A stretch of DNA of 64,000 nt from Mucispirillum schaedleri ASF457. GTDB lineage: Bacteria; Chrysiogenota; Deferribacteres; Deferribacterales; Mucispirillaceae. The notes beneath the pieces were generated by a model. That model was not told the origin of the DNA. It saw only the letters and a program-made list of their open reading frames with translations, and did not search any database. The DNA is taken from positions 1,733,001 through 1,797,000 of the forward strand of contig NZ_CP097562.1 of the NCBI RefSeq assembly GCF_000487995.2. The letters are read 5' to 3'. Shown here piece by piece: positions 16,607 through 24,913 of the stretch; the stretch's first letter is position 1; each line of letters begins with the position of its first letter. Made by a program: the position numbers and the translations under genes.

Positions 16607-18222
16607 ATGGTAACCGCTGAAAGACGCCAAAAGCAAATCCGCTTTCACAGTGTAGATTTATATAATTCTATACAAATTCCAGTGCGTGATTATTTACTGG
16701 AATTGACGAAAGATTTAGAACTTGCCGTCCTGCTTAATCAGATGATATTTTCTAAAAAAGAATATATGACATTGAATGACATAAAACGGCTGTCATTAAA
16801 TGAGAAAACAAAACAGACTATTCGGGTTAAGCTGGAGCAGCTTATAGAATTTGGTTTAATAAAAAAGTATAAAAATAATAAGATTATATATAATCAAGAT
16901 TTATATACAGTATCTGACAGCATAATATCTGCCCCAGAAGATAATAAAATATTAGGAATAGTAGAGGGGAAAGACTTAAATTATGAATTTCACTATTTAA
17001 TGGCAATGATTATAAATAAATTTAGAACTTATGCATTAAGTGGCATAAATGAGCTAACTATATCAGTATATCAATTAAAAATAATGCTGGGTGTAAATAA
17101 CAGTGAAAGTTCTATCCGTAATGTTTTAAATCAGCTTGAAGAAGATAACTATATAACAATTGAAAACAGTAATAACATAAATACATATATTATTAATACA
17201 GATAAAATCATAAATAATTACAGCCTTGAAGATATAAAGAAATATACTGATGAACTGGTAAAATATTATGAAGAATATTTAAAACGAATGGCATATTATA
17301 TTTATAAAAACAGGTTGAAAAATCAAATCACTATTGACTATTATATTAAAAAACATTAGACAGATTTAAAAATATGATTAAAAAGATGTTTGAAACTGGT
17401 AAAGCTGATTATTATATATTAAAGCATATAATAATCTACTTAATCCATAATATAGATTTAGAGAAATATACAAATCCAAGTGCTATCAAAAAAGAATATA
17501 ATGAGCTGGCGGAATTATCAAAAGATTTATCTAAAAGAAAGGCTAAACGGTTTATATATAAATTTCAAAATAACTTACTTAATGAAGAAAGCTGTAAGGC
17601 ATTAAATAAAATCTACTGGGAAGAAGCATATAAATTAATAGATAACTATAAAAATATATTTCGTTTAAAATATTTTGAAAGCAGGGCAGGTGTTAATTTA
17701 ATAGATTTTGAAGACTACAAGCAGGAAGCAGTTTATACTGTATATAAAACATTAAAAAAATATAATATTATTGATATAAACGATAATACAAAATATGATG
17801 CAGAATTTTTATTAAGTGCAATATTATACAGATTAAAAGAGAAAATGTTTAACAACAGGGAAACCGTAGAAACAGAAGAAAATAAACGAACAATAGTGAA
17901 ATATTCAACAGATATAAGTAATTTAAATTTATCAGCCTATTTAAATAACGAAGAGCAGGAACAAGAGCAGGTAGAAATAGATTTTGATACAAATACAGGC
18001 ATAAATAAACTTTTTAGTATATTGAATGAAAGAAGTATATTTATAATAAAAAAATATACAGGTTATGACGGTCAGACTTTAACATTTAAAGAAATAGGGG
18101 AAAAGTTAGGCATAACAGAAAGTATTACAGCAAGAATATATAAAAGAGCTATCCAGCAATTACGGCAGCACTTCCCGCCCGATAAAGAGCAGGAATTAAG
18201 GCAGTTGATTTTTAAGACTTAA
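16607..18222 (+). pseudogene. Frameshifted winged-helix/sigma-like gene of the second element
   Basis: Residues 1-250 (16607-17359) match the first half of the protein at 10185-11741. The rest (17374-18222) continues in another frame with the shared LSKRKAKRFIYKFQNNLL, the region-2-like DFEDYKQEAVYTVYKTL and the region-4-like LNERSIFIIKKYTGYDGQ and LTFKEIGEKLGITE. The frames join at a run of six A residues near 17350, where one base more or less, or a -1 slip, restores the reading: AAA ACA TTA GAC AGA gives KTLDR. It could be a decayed gene, a slippage-dependent gene or a sequencing error. All other motifs are intact, so loss was recent if real. Confidence 0.7.
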
Positions 18223-18727
18223 CCGCTGATGAAACACCAAACAGCATAACCAGAATAACCAAAACATCCCAAACAATATAATACTATCTACTCTTAAATT
18301 AATCAAAAATAACGATATACCAGGAAAATTTAAATTATAAATTTTATTCCTGGTGTATTATGTAAAAATTGTGTAGAAAGCTGGCACCAAAGAAAGAAAA
18401 TAATTTTTTATTTGGTGTTTTTTTATATCAGCAGTTCGCAAAAATTCATACACTACTCGCAATTTCTAATACACTCTATATAAAGAATATATAAAAATAA
18501 AGGTATTATATATTTATTATATATATATTTATAACGCCAAAGAAAAAAAGAAGGAATAATTTTTAAAAATAAAAAAAAGAGTATATCACACATTCAAGTT
18601 TTATGATGTATGATAGTTAAGATTATCTTTAATACTGCATATATGATTATTTGCTGGCAGATGTTTTTTAAAATGTATAGTAGATAATCTTTAAAATTTA
18701 AAATGATATATAGCAGATGTAAATATT
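18223..18727. other. Candidate origin region of the second element
   Basis: Non-coding and AT-rich, in mirror arrangement to 9660-10184. Positions 18313-18362 form a long inverted repeat: ATACCAGGAA, an A/T-rich interior, then TTCCTGGTGTAT. In the first element one arm is decayed. TTGTGTAGAAA and TTCGCAAAAATTCATACAC are shared with the first element on the opposite strand. Confidence 0.45.
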
Positions 18728-18979
18728 TTAAATAAAGCTAGACAGTTTAAGCAGAGTAGAATTTTTGACCGCTTCTGTTATAATGTTATCCTGCATAACA
18801 TTAATAGTTTCTACATTTAAGGCTTTAAATTTTGCAAAGCTGGCGTTTACCTGGTCAGTATCTATTGCCATATAATCCTGTTTTAGATAATCTTTTAAAT
18901 ACTGTGTAATAAAGGTTGATACTGTTGTTTTTCCTACTCCACCCTTTCCTTGTAAGATAAAATGAAAATTTTTTCTCAT
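18728..18979 (-). pseudogene. Truncated traL
   Basis: The first 70 or so residues match TraL: NFHFILQGKGGVGKTT at about 4-19, then IDTDQVNASFAKFKALNVE. The frame then passes straight into sequence corresponding to the non-coding block after the first-element traL terminator (GCGGTCAAAAATTCTAC) and ends KLSSFI, 83 aa. About 190 codons of the ATPase and the terminator are therefore deleted. A ribosome site GGAG precedes the ATG, so a short P-loop peptide may still be made but cannot be a working ATPase. Transcribed convergently with the fusion gene, as in the first element. Confidence 0.8.
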
Positions 18980-19039
18980 TTCTGTTTCTCCTTTTAATAG
19001 TTATATTTTAAGTATTTTATACTTAATTTGCATTTACTT

Positions 19040-19579
19040 TTATGTCGGTTTCCAAATAAACTCTTCTTTTAATTCCATTGATTTTGGTTGACTTTTTAAA
19101 TATTTAAAATATTCATTTAATGAGTTAAACCCTGCTTCTTTCCATTTTGGAATTTTGCCACTTGGCTTTTCATCCGCTGGAACATCTTTTTTAGTTTCTG
19201 CTTTTTCCTGCTCTTTTGGTTGTACTGGTTGCTCTGATTCCGAAATTTTAGCCGCTAAAATTTTCGGCTGTTCTATCTCTACTTTTTTCTCTGGTGTGGT
19301 GATACCTGCTTGACTGATTGCCTGCATTTGTTTTTTATATTCTGCTTCTGTTAGGTTATAAATGTATTTCTTTTTAAATTCTGAAATAAATTGACAAAAA
19401 TATTTATAATCAATATCTAATTGTGTTCTTTCAATAAATACTTCATATATATGTATATATCTTACTTTATCATTAAGAGCCTTTAATATATCATTTTTAT
19501 TTTTTTCTAAAAAACTTCTTAATATATTATATTTATTTTTACTAATTAGCTCGTCATATAAACTTTGTTCTTTTTTCAT
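19040..19579 (-). CDS. traK: TraK-like oriT-binding protein of the second element
   Basis: Start at 19579 (179 aa, MKKEQSLYDELISKNKYN) with GGGAG nine bases upstream; an upstream in-frame ATG at 19621 lies within the promoter repeats. The N-terminal 85 residues align with the protein at 8150-8680 (SFLEKNKNDILKALNDKVRY). A charged proline/lysine linker includes QPKILAAKISE, encoded by a perfect KorB-type operator, and the end is EEFIWKPT. It lies divergent from traJ across oriT as in the first element. The gene looks intact although the adjacent traL is truncated, which fits retention of the oriT-recognition set only. Confidence 0.65.
   Translation of the reverse strand: MKKEQSLYDELISKNKYNILRSFLEKNKNDILKALNDKVRYIHIYEVFIERTQLDIDYKYFCQFISEFKKKYIYNLTEAEYKKQMQAISQAGITTPEKKVEIEQPKILAAKISESEQPVQPKEQEKAETKKDVPADEKPSGKIPKWKEAGFNSLNEYFKYLKSQPKSMELKEEFIWKPT
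19243..19263. promoter_or_regulatory. KorB-type operator inside the second traK
   Basis: Perfect 10-bp arms; core TTTAGCCGCTAAA at 19247-19259. It sits at the same place in the gene as 8439-8459, encoding the same peptide. Confidence 0.7.
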
Positions 19580-19597
19580 ATCTATACTCCCTACTAG

Positions 19598-19704
19598 TAT
19601 ATACAGATACCAACTGAACATATTTATTGATATAAGTTAATAATCAAAAATTTTCATAAATATTTATATAATTATTACATAAGTTCAGTTGTTATCAGTA
19701 TATA
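19598..19704. promoter_or_regulatory. Inverted repeat pair between traK and oriT
   Basis: GTTCAGTTGTTATCAGTATA begins at 19683; a complementary 22-bp copy with two differences lies at 19598-19619, immediately upstream of traK. A similar AGTTCA...TTAGTATATA segment is at 8093-8115 before the first traK, and CAGACTGAACT occurs at 3146. These may be operators for transfer-gene promoters. Confidence 0.4.
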
Positions 19705-19751
19705 TCAGTAGCACAATATATATAATCAGCTTTTATCGGTTGCAATTTACA

Positions 19752-19781
19752 GGCAAGATGGGTGAATGTGGGCACATTCAC
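19752..19781 (-). other. oriT of the second element (IncP-type nic region)
   Basis: On the minus strand, GTGAATGTG, CC, CACATTCAC, then CCATCTTGCC: the same repeat-plus-nic design as 7956-7990, with nicking predicted between 19754 and 19753. The flank toward traJ (TTCGCATAAATGCTCT, then TTCTTTTGAAAAGAACGAAAG) is also nearly identical to the first oriT. Confidence 0.85.
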
Positions 19782-19855
19782 GGGAAACAATTCGCATAAA
19801 TGCTCTAGTTTTATCTTGGTTCTTTTGAAAAGAACGAAAGGGGGATATTTTTATT

Positions 19856-20197
19856 ATGAATAAAAAAGATAAGTGGTTTAAACTACGATTAACACCAGAA
19901 GAAAAAGAACTTTTAAAAAGCAAGGTTGAAAAAGTTGGGTATATTACACAGTCGGATTATATTCGCCGTTTAATTACAGATGTAGAAATACCCTGTTATT
20001 TAGACAAAGTTAAGTTAAATGATATTAGACGGCTTGCTGGTCTGCTGGGTAAAAATACAGGGCTTTTAAAAATGTATATTATGGAACTTGAAGAACCTAA
20101 TAAAAAAATGATTGATAAAATTATCAATAATAATGAGAAAATCAAAAAGGAAATAAGGCAAATATTGGAACAGATAAAAGCAAAATTTAATATATAA
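19856..20197 (+). CDS. traJ: TraJ-like oriT-binding protein of the second element
   Basis: A 113-residue protein beginning MNKKDKWFKLRLTPEEKELL, then SDYIRRLITDVEIP (ribbon-helix-helix), then the family motif DIRRLAGLLGKNTGLLKMYI. It resembles the first-element TraJ over its full length. GAACGAAAGGGGG supplies the ribosome site. Unlike the first element, no relaxase gene follows; instead there is a KorB-type operator and a toxin-antitoxin module. It probably marks oriT so that a relaxase supplied in trans can nick it. Confidence 0.85.
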   Translation: MNKKDKWFKLRLTPEEKELLKSKVEKVGYITQSDYIRRLITDVEIPCYLDKVKLNDIRRLAGLLGKNTGLLKMYIMELEEPNKKMIDKIINNNEKIKKEIRQILEQIKAKFNI

Positions 20198-20218
20198 AAA
20201 TTTTAGCGGCTAAAATTT
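20198..20218. promoter_or_regulatory. KorB-type operator after the second traJ
   Basis: Perfect 10-bp arms; core TTTAGCGGCTAAA at 20202-20214, directly after the traJ stop. The same traJ-end/operator junction is preserved in the relic at 38133-38257. Confidence 0.7.
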
Positions 20219-20233
20219 TATATAATTGCCTGT

Positions 20234-20252
20234 CTGCTTAATCGTTAAGCAG
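20234..20252. repeat. Conserved CTGCTTAA palindrome
   Basis: CTGCTTAA, three bases, TTAAGCAG. The relic at 38099-38117 keeps both arms with a different 3-base centre, so the palindrome is probably functional: a protein site or a terminator-like hairpin after traJ. Confidence 0.5.
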
Positions 20253-20401
20253 GTTGACATAAACATTTGAAAATACTAAAAAAGCATTGTGGATTATCTG
20301 GGGATAAGTATTTTAACTTGTAATTTTTTTATTTTTGGTGTTAAATACATACGGCACGGTGCGATTGATGGGATAGCCTACATCATAATGGAGGTAGGCT
20401 T

Positions 20402-20476
20402 ATGGTATATGAAAGCTGGATTATTCAAATAATCTTAGTAATCATAATTGCCAGCTTAATACAAAAGCTGAAATAA
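20402..20476 (+). CDS. Small hydrophobic peptide, candidate type I toxin (copy A)
   Basis: A 24-codon frame starting MVYESW and ending SLIQKLK, with a central run of about 14 hydrophobic residues and a basic end: the build of membrane-acting type I toxins such as Fst and TxpA. GGAGGT is seven bases before the ATG. AGCCTAC (20375-20381) can pair with GTAGGCT (20394-20400), partly hiding the ribosome site. Two related peptides occur at 37439-37516 and 37824-37901 with the same surroundings. A promoter TTGTAA/17/TTAAAT lies at 20318-20346. A converging RNA from 20566 shares its terminator. Toxicity is inferred from architecture and conservation only. Confidence 0.65.
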   Translation: MVYESWIIQIILVIIIASLIQKLK

Positions 20477-20481
20477 TCCAT

Positions 20482-20527
20482 AAAAAAAACCGTCTATATA
20501 TCGCAGTGTAGACGGTTATTTTTTTTA
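20482..20527. terminator. Bidirectional terminator of toxin-antitoxin module A
   Basis: AACCGTCTA pairs with TAGACGGTT, with eight A residues on the left and a T run on the right, so it can end transcription from both sides. Copies B and C have different stem bases but the same design. Confidence 0.75.
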
Positions 20528-20566
20528 AAACCAAAAACACGGGGCTATACATCAGTCCCCTGTGCT
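20484..20566 (-). ncRNA. Candidate antisense antitoxin RNA (copy A)
   Basis: A minus-strand promoter, TTGAAT (20601-20596), 17 bases, TATATT (20578-20573), is followed by GTAGCACAGGGGACTG, a GGGG/CCCC hairpin and the shared terminator. The same promoter spacing and 5' sequence occur in copies B and C. The 3' part is complementary to the toxin mRNA tail. The transcript start is estimated from the -10 box. Confidence 0.6.
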
Positions 20567-20673
20567 ACTCTTAATATAATCAATATTTTATATAAATTCA
20601 AGTCTTTTTTTACTTACACCATATAAAAAATAATACTTCTTGGCAATTCTTTTGCTTATTCTACAACTACAAA

Positions 20674-20694
20674 ATATTTTAGTGGCTAAAATTT
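20674..20694. promoter_or_regulatory. Degenerate KorB-type site before the integrase gene
   Basis: Core TTTAGTGGCTAAA at 20678-20690, one base from the 13-bp consensus; the left arm is otherwise imperfect. It ends 24 bp before the integrase start, so it may control integration. Confidence 0.45.
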
Positions 20695-20718
20695 ATATTA
20701 TTTTTTGGAGTATTAATT

Positions 20719-21615
20719 ATGGATAGTTTAGAAGCATTACAGCAAATAAATATTTTATCATCTGCAATTTTATCAAATTTTAATTCTATTACATTAAAAG
20801 AGTATATAGAAGACTATTATATACCTTTTCAGAAAAACGCCAAAAAAGAAACAAATTACAGGCATATTTTAGGGCAGTTAAATATTATAGCAGGCTATGA
20901 TTTTACAGATAAGGCAATAAATGCAGTATCTGAAAATGATATAATAAACTTTTTTAATATTTTAAAAAGTGATAGGAATATTAAACAGGCAACACAAAAC
21001 CGTTACAGGTCATTATTAAATCATATCTTTAATACAGCGATTAAAGATAAAGTAGTTAATTACAACCCAGTAAAATATACTAAAAAATTCAAAGAAATAA
21101 GCAGGGACAGGGCTTTAAATAGTAGTGAAATAAAAGCACTATTGCAGGCTTGCAGTGATTCCAGGAATCAAGAATTATACTATATTGTCATGATTGCATT
21201 ATATACTGGTATGAGATACAGCAATATAGTAAATATGAAGAAATCAAATATTAAAGGTAATGTTTACCAGCTTGACGGTAACGAAACTAAATCAGGCAAA
21301 GGGCAGCTTATATATTTACATCAAGATTTAATGAATGAATTAAATAAGCATATGCAGGCTTATAATAGAGATAATATATTTATTACAAAAAGGGTCAAGC
21401 GGTCATTTAAAACAGCCTGTAATAAAGCAGGTATAGAAAATTTTAGATTCCACGATTTAAGGAGGACATTTGCAACTTTTTTACTGTATAATAATACTAA
21501 TATTAAAACTATTCAAAATATACTGGGGCATAGTTCTATTATGATGACAGAGAGATATTTAGCAAATGACAGCAAAAAAGAGCTTGACGCAATTAATAAA
21601 TTATGCTTTATTTAG
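20719..21615 (+). CDS. Tyrosine recombinase (integrase) of the tRNA-Asn element
   Basis: A 298-residue integrase. The N-terminal SAM-like DNA-binding domain (LKEYIEDYYIPFQK to about residue 115) is followed by the catalytic domain with ALYTGMRYSNIV (first Arg), FHDLRRTFATFLL (His and second Arg), ILGHSS (His) and MTERYL (catalytic Tyr, near residue 285). It lies 100 bp from the right attachment repeat, the usual place, and reads toward it. GGAG precedes the ATG. It should integrate and, with a helper, excise the element at tRNA-Asn. Length and motifs are normal, so it is probably active. The restriction-modification island beyond has no integrase of its own and may have depended on a related enzyme. 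Confidence 0.93.
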   Translation: MDSLEALQQINILSSAILSNFNSITLKEYIEDYYIPFQKNAKKETNYRHILGQLNIIAGYDFTDKAINAVSENDIINFFNILKSDRNIKQATQNRYRSLLNHIFNTAIKDKVVNYNPVKYTKKFKEISRDRALNSSEIKALLQACSDSRNQELYYIVMIALYTGMRYSNIVNMKKSNIKGNVYQLDGNETKSGKGQLIYLHQDLMNELNKHMQAYNRDNIFITKRVKRSFKTACNKAGIENFRFHDLRRTFATFLLYNNTNIKTIQNILGHSSIMMTERYLANDSKKELDAINKLCFI

Positions 21616-21717
21616 ATTGCGACAAAATGTAAGGAAGTAAACAATGATTTTTCCATAATATATTACTCAAACATAGTATAATAATCAAGGTATAAAAGCA
21701 GGTAATAGGCACATTGC

Positions 21718-21767
21718 CTGTTAATCACTGGGTCGGCGGTTCGAGCCCGTCTCGGGGAGCTTCTTTT
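21718..21767 (+). repeat. attR of the first tRNA-Asn island
   Basis: 50-bp direct repeat identical to 16381-16430. It is followed by a CTTGC-ATTA-GCAAG terminator and T run (21772-21793), which recurs at 24708-24728. No gene lies in 21616-22039 apart from this repeat and terminator. Confidence 0.9.
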
Positions 21768-22039
21768 AAGTCTTGCATTAGCAAGGTTTTTTTATGCCTG
21801 TATTTTAGATATTTTTCATTATAAATATTTTACACAAATCTAAACACTCAATTTAAAAATACTCTCACTTTTGTTATACAGAGTATCTGTAAATATATAT
21901 TTTTTTTTCATCTTAAATTATAGTGTATAAATCTATATAACAGGAACCTATAACAGTAATAACTATTTCCTGATTATAAAAATAAACTGTATCATTCTTT
22001 ATAATTATAATGCTATGATACTGTTGTTAAATTATTAGT

Positions 22040-23299
22040 TTACATTGAACATACTACTATATATTCATAATTCATTGTAGTAGCAGTTTTACCAGCTTTA
22101 TTTGTTGGCGAATTTCGCAGAGGCATTGTTTTATTTGTGAGTCTTCGTTTTATAGTTTCTATGTGTTTTAAACCATAATATTCAAATGTTTCAGCGATAA
22201 ATTTATCTGTTGGTAATTCAACTCCTTTAACTGTCCTATTACTTACTACAAAAAAAACTTTTCCATCTTTATTCATTACTCGTGAAAATTTTGCTATATC
22301 ATGTGCTAAATCGTAATAAAATGCCGATACTTCATATGCTCTTTTTACATCTTGCTTACTTATTTCTACTATATAATCTGCAATAATACCAGCATCATAC
22401 ATTTTTTTATTTTTATCAACTTTACCACCAAGCAATTGTTTATCAAGTTTTCTAGCTTCTTTAAAGCCCAACCACTCATTTATAAAAGTAGAAAATTGAC
22501 CATATGCAACAGTGGTTCTACTATCTCCATATGGTGGGGATGTTAGTATAATATCAAAACTAGGCTGCTGGTCACTAATAGTTTTATTATATATATTGTA
22601 GATTGGTTTTGTTTGCATAATCATTTGATGATAATAATTAAGATAATCATTTACTATTTTATTAAGATTTTTAATAAAAATAGAAACGCTATCAACAATA
22701 AATGAGTCTACATTTTTCATCCTAAATAATTTAAATTCGCTATTTCTAACATAGCTTACTTCTCTTAATGTTGTAGAAAATGCCAATAATACTAAATTTT
22801 TAATATTTATATCTATTATGACTTCATTTATTGTATAGTAAATAACTAATAAATCGTTTTGAACTTGTTTACTCAACCAATAATTGCGATTAGTTATATT
22901 TGCTAATGCTTGTTCTTGTATTGATATTCTTCCAACATTATACAATTTTATATTTACATTTAATTTTGAAATAAATGTATCTATGACAGAGTTTAATATA
23001 TGTTTATCAATATATGTAATTTTAGCCTGTGTAATCATAACAGCAAGTGGATTCAAATCATATCCAGTAAAATTAGATATACCATGATGAAGTCCAGAAA
23101 CAAAACTAGAACCACTACCACAATATGGATCAAGCATTTTGGCATCTTTAGATATATTGTAATCATTAAGCAACTTAATTCCTATCTGAGGTATCATTGT
23201 AGCTGGATATTTATGCAAATATGGATATAAAGAACTATACTTTTCTCCTATAAAATCATAATGAGAATCGTAATAGCATTTGTAGTTTAATGTATTCAT
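22040..23299 (-). CDS. Type II DNA methyltransferase (amino-methyltransferase)
   Basis: A 419-residue enzyme. The S-adenosylmethionine-binding motif LDPYCGSGSSFVSGL is near residue 57, and the catalytic motif TSPPYGDSRTT near residue 255. TSPPY is usual for N4-cytosine methyltransferases, though N6-adenine cannot be excluded. The order motif I then motif IV, widely separated, fits the beta class. Its start overlaps the endonuclease gene by 4 nt (ATGA), so the two are translated together, nuclease first. It should protect the host site of the partner. The target sequence cannot be read from the protein. The pair lies in a tRNA-flanked island, as expected for a transferred defence locus. Confidence 0.88.
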   Translation of the reverse strand: MNTLNYKCYYDSHYDFIGEKYSSLYPYLHKYPATMIPQIGIKLLNDYNISKDAKMLDPYCGSGSSFVSGLHHGISNFTGYDLNPLAVMITQAKITYIDKHILNSVIDTFISKLNVNIKLYNVGRISIQEQALANITNRNYWLSKQVQNDLLVIYYTINEVIIDINIKNLVLLAFSTTLREVSYVRNSEFKLFRMKNVDSFIVDSVSIFIKNLNKIVNDYLNYYHQMIMQTKPIYNIYNKTISDQQPSFDIILTSPPYGDSRTTVAYGQFSTFINEWLGFKEARKLDKQLLGGKVDKNKKMYDAGIIADYIVEISKQDVKRAYEVSAFYYDLAHDIAKFSRVMNKDGKVFFVVSNRTVKGVELPTDKFIAETFEYYGLKHIETIKRRLTNKTMPLRNSPTNKAGKTATTMNYEYIVVCSM

Positions 23300-24060
23300 A
23301 ACAATATTTCTCGTGTATAATCTATCAAATAGCTTAATGGTTTTATAAAATCACCAGTTTCAATATTTTTCCCAATAAAAGCACAATCAAAAAATTTAAA
23401 CATTCCTCTATGCTGCGGATTGTTGATTTCATCATAAAAGTTAATAGTAGCAAAACATACTACTGGATTAACTGGGGGATTATATTCTATATTATATCGT
23501 TCTTTTATATCTGATGCAGAATTAGCAATTTCCATCAATAGTTTCCACTTATATGTTTGTCCTGCTCTTTCTCTTAAAGATGTTTTAAGTGAAAGTATCA
23601 TACATTTCTTAAGAGATTCATCTTCATTTAAACTATATACAGCCAAATCCATATCTGGTTTTTGTGTCTCTTCTCCAACATTAATAGTAAACAATTCAGC
23701 ATTATTTGGGACACGCTTCTTATGAGATGTAATATAGATATTATCATCTATATTACCTACTTCCTTATTTTTCAGAAAAATCCAAACTATAGTGTTTGAA
23801 AATATTGAACCAACAACTGTTTTCGCTGCTTGTTTAGTATCTGAAATATAACCATTATCTTTTCGTTGCTGTATTATTGCCTCTACATCTTCTTTTGAAG
23901 TGATAACATATTCATATATATGATTGAATGAATTCTTAACAAATTCCTTTTTAGCATCTTGATTATCTGGTAACAAAGAATTGATTTTTTCAAGTATTGG
24001 TCTCATATAATATTTACTTTCAATTTCTTGAATATCTTTCAGTTCCATATTATTTAACAT
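23296..24060 (-). CDS. Type II restriction endonuclease, possibly BsaWI-like
   Basis: A 254-residue protein beside the methyltransferase. A PD-(D/E)XK core can be seen: KPDMDLAVYS (Asp), then ILSLKTSLRERAGQTYKW (the Lys of the K-T-S block). KTSLRERxxQ is typical of a group of type II enzymes including BsaWI, many of which cut at CCGG-cored sites; this is family knowledge and not proof of specificity. The N-terminal 70 residues are helical (YEYVITSKEDVEAIIQQRKDNG). The start may be 24060 or the in-frame ATG at 24048. No controller (C) protein is visible, so balance may come from the operon order and coupling. Confidence 0.75.
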   Translation of the reverse strand: MLNNMELKDIQEIESKYYMRPILEKINSLLPDNQDAKKEFVKNSFNHIYEYVITSKEDVEAIIQQRKDNGYISDTKQAAKTVVGSIFSNTIVWIFLKNKEVGNIDDNIYITSHKKRVPNNAELFTINVGEETQKPDMDLAVYSLNEDESLKKCMILSLKTSLRERAGQTYKWKLLMEIANSASDIKERYNIEYNPPVNPVVCFATINFYDEINNPQHRGMFKFFDCAFIGKNIETGDFIKPLSYLIDYTREILL

Positions 24061-24254
24061 GACACACCCATATATATAAAAATAAACTAATTTTTTGTAT
24101 ACTTTATACCAATATAATTATGCTTGATATAAATATATGCAGTATTATTATATAAATGGAGGCATTTTGCAAGAATTCTTTTTTGAAGTATATTATTAAT
24201 TTTTCATTTCTTCTTTTAAAATATTGAGAATTTTATCTATGATATTTTGAGTAT

Positions 24255-24680
24255 TTAGAAATTTAGGCAGTGTAAACATCTTTTTTTCCTGCCGTTTTTC
24301 ATAATCTTTAAAGTAAAAACACCCATTATCAGAATAACAAAAAGTATAATTATCATCTTCGTCATCAAAAAAGTCACTGGTGACTTTTTTATCTTATTCA
24401 ATGATATTTTATTATAAATCGCTCTTATAGTTGCTTCATTATGTAAAATTTTTATTATATCTGCCTGCTCTGCATTTTCTGCAACGATAATTGCCTGTTT
24501 TGCCTTTGTTTCTGACAACCTAATAAACTTTTTCATTATAAAATCTGCTTTTGAGCCATTGCCATATTTTTTCTCATAATATGGCAGAGCTTCTATTATT
24601 AACTTTATTAATATGCTGTTATCTATATTTCTTCTATGGAATTGTAATCTGTGTATATAATCACTGGGTCGGCGGTTCAA
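24255..24680 (-). pseudogene. Hypothetical membrane protein, probably cut at its 5' end by att
   Basis: The open frame runs back into the tRNA-derived repeat at 24658-24704, and the only upstream start is a TTG inside it, so the original start was probably lost at the recombination site. The readable protein has a helical part (IEALPYYEKKYGNGSKADFI, then AKQAIIVAENAEQADIIK) and one membrane segment (MIIILFVILIMGVF) near the C-terminus. I do not recognise it. A hairpin AAAAAGTCAC/GTGACTTTTT lies inside the gene at about 24371-24392. The next 190 bp toward the endonuclease contain nothing I can name. Confidence 0.4.
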
Positions 24681-24704
24681 GCCCGTCTTGGGGAGTTTCT
24701 TTTA
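24658..24704 (+). repeat. Outer att copy, diverged tRNA-Asn 3' end
   Basis: Aligns with 21722-21767 but has CAAGCC for CGAGCC, CTTGGGG for CTCGGGG and GAGTTT for GAGCTT, all transitions. It is followed by the same terminator (24708-24728). It is the displaced original tRNA 3' end, drifting since the first island entered. Confidence 0.85.
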
Positions 24705-24707
24705 AGC

Positions 24708-24728
24708 CTTGCATTAGCAAGTTTTTTT
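24708..24728 (+). terminator. Original tRNA-Asn terminator
   Basis: CTTGC, ATTA, GCAAG, then a run of seven T. A near copy follows the inner att at 21772. Confidence 0.7.
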
Positions 24729-24913
24729 ATGCCTGTATTTTAGATATTTTTCCATTACTTATAATAATTTTTTAATATTATTTTTTCAAAATAAACCAGC
24801 TCTTTTAGAAGTGTTATATAAATTATATATTTTTTAAAATACTTCTTTACAATAAAATTTCTTTTTTGTAGTGTATGTAGGTTTAATTAAATCATATTTT
24901 TACAGGATGATAT

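Noticed and set aside
17345-17360. A programmed -1 frameshift heptamer (A AAA AAC)
   Set aside because: The zero-frame codons are AAA AAA CAT, so the heptamer is not in the phase needed for classical tandem slippage, and no downstream structure is evident. An indel or polymerase slippage fits as well.
20290-20310. A DnaA box (TGTGGATTA) near toxin-antitoxin module A
   Set aside because: Eight of nine bases match and the relic keeps it, but one box in AT-rich DNA is not evidence for an origin.
24371-24392. AAAAAGTCAC/GTGACTTTTT hairpin as a terminator
   Set aside because: It lies within an open frame and its T run could serve either strand; no gene ends nearby that would need it.
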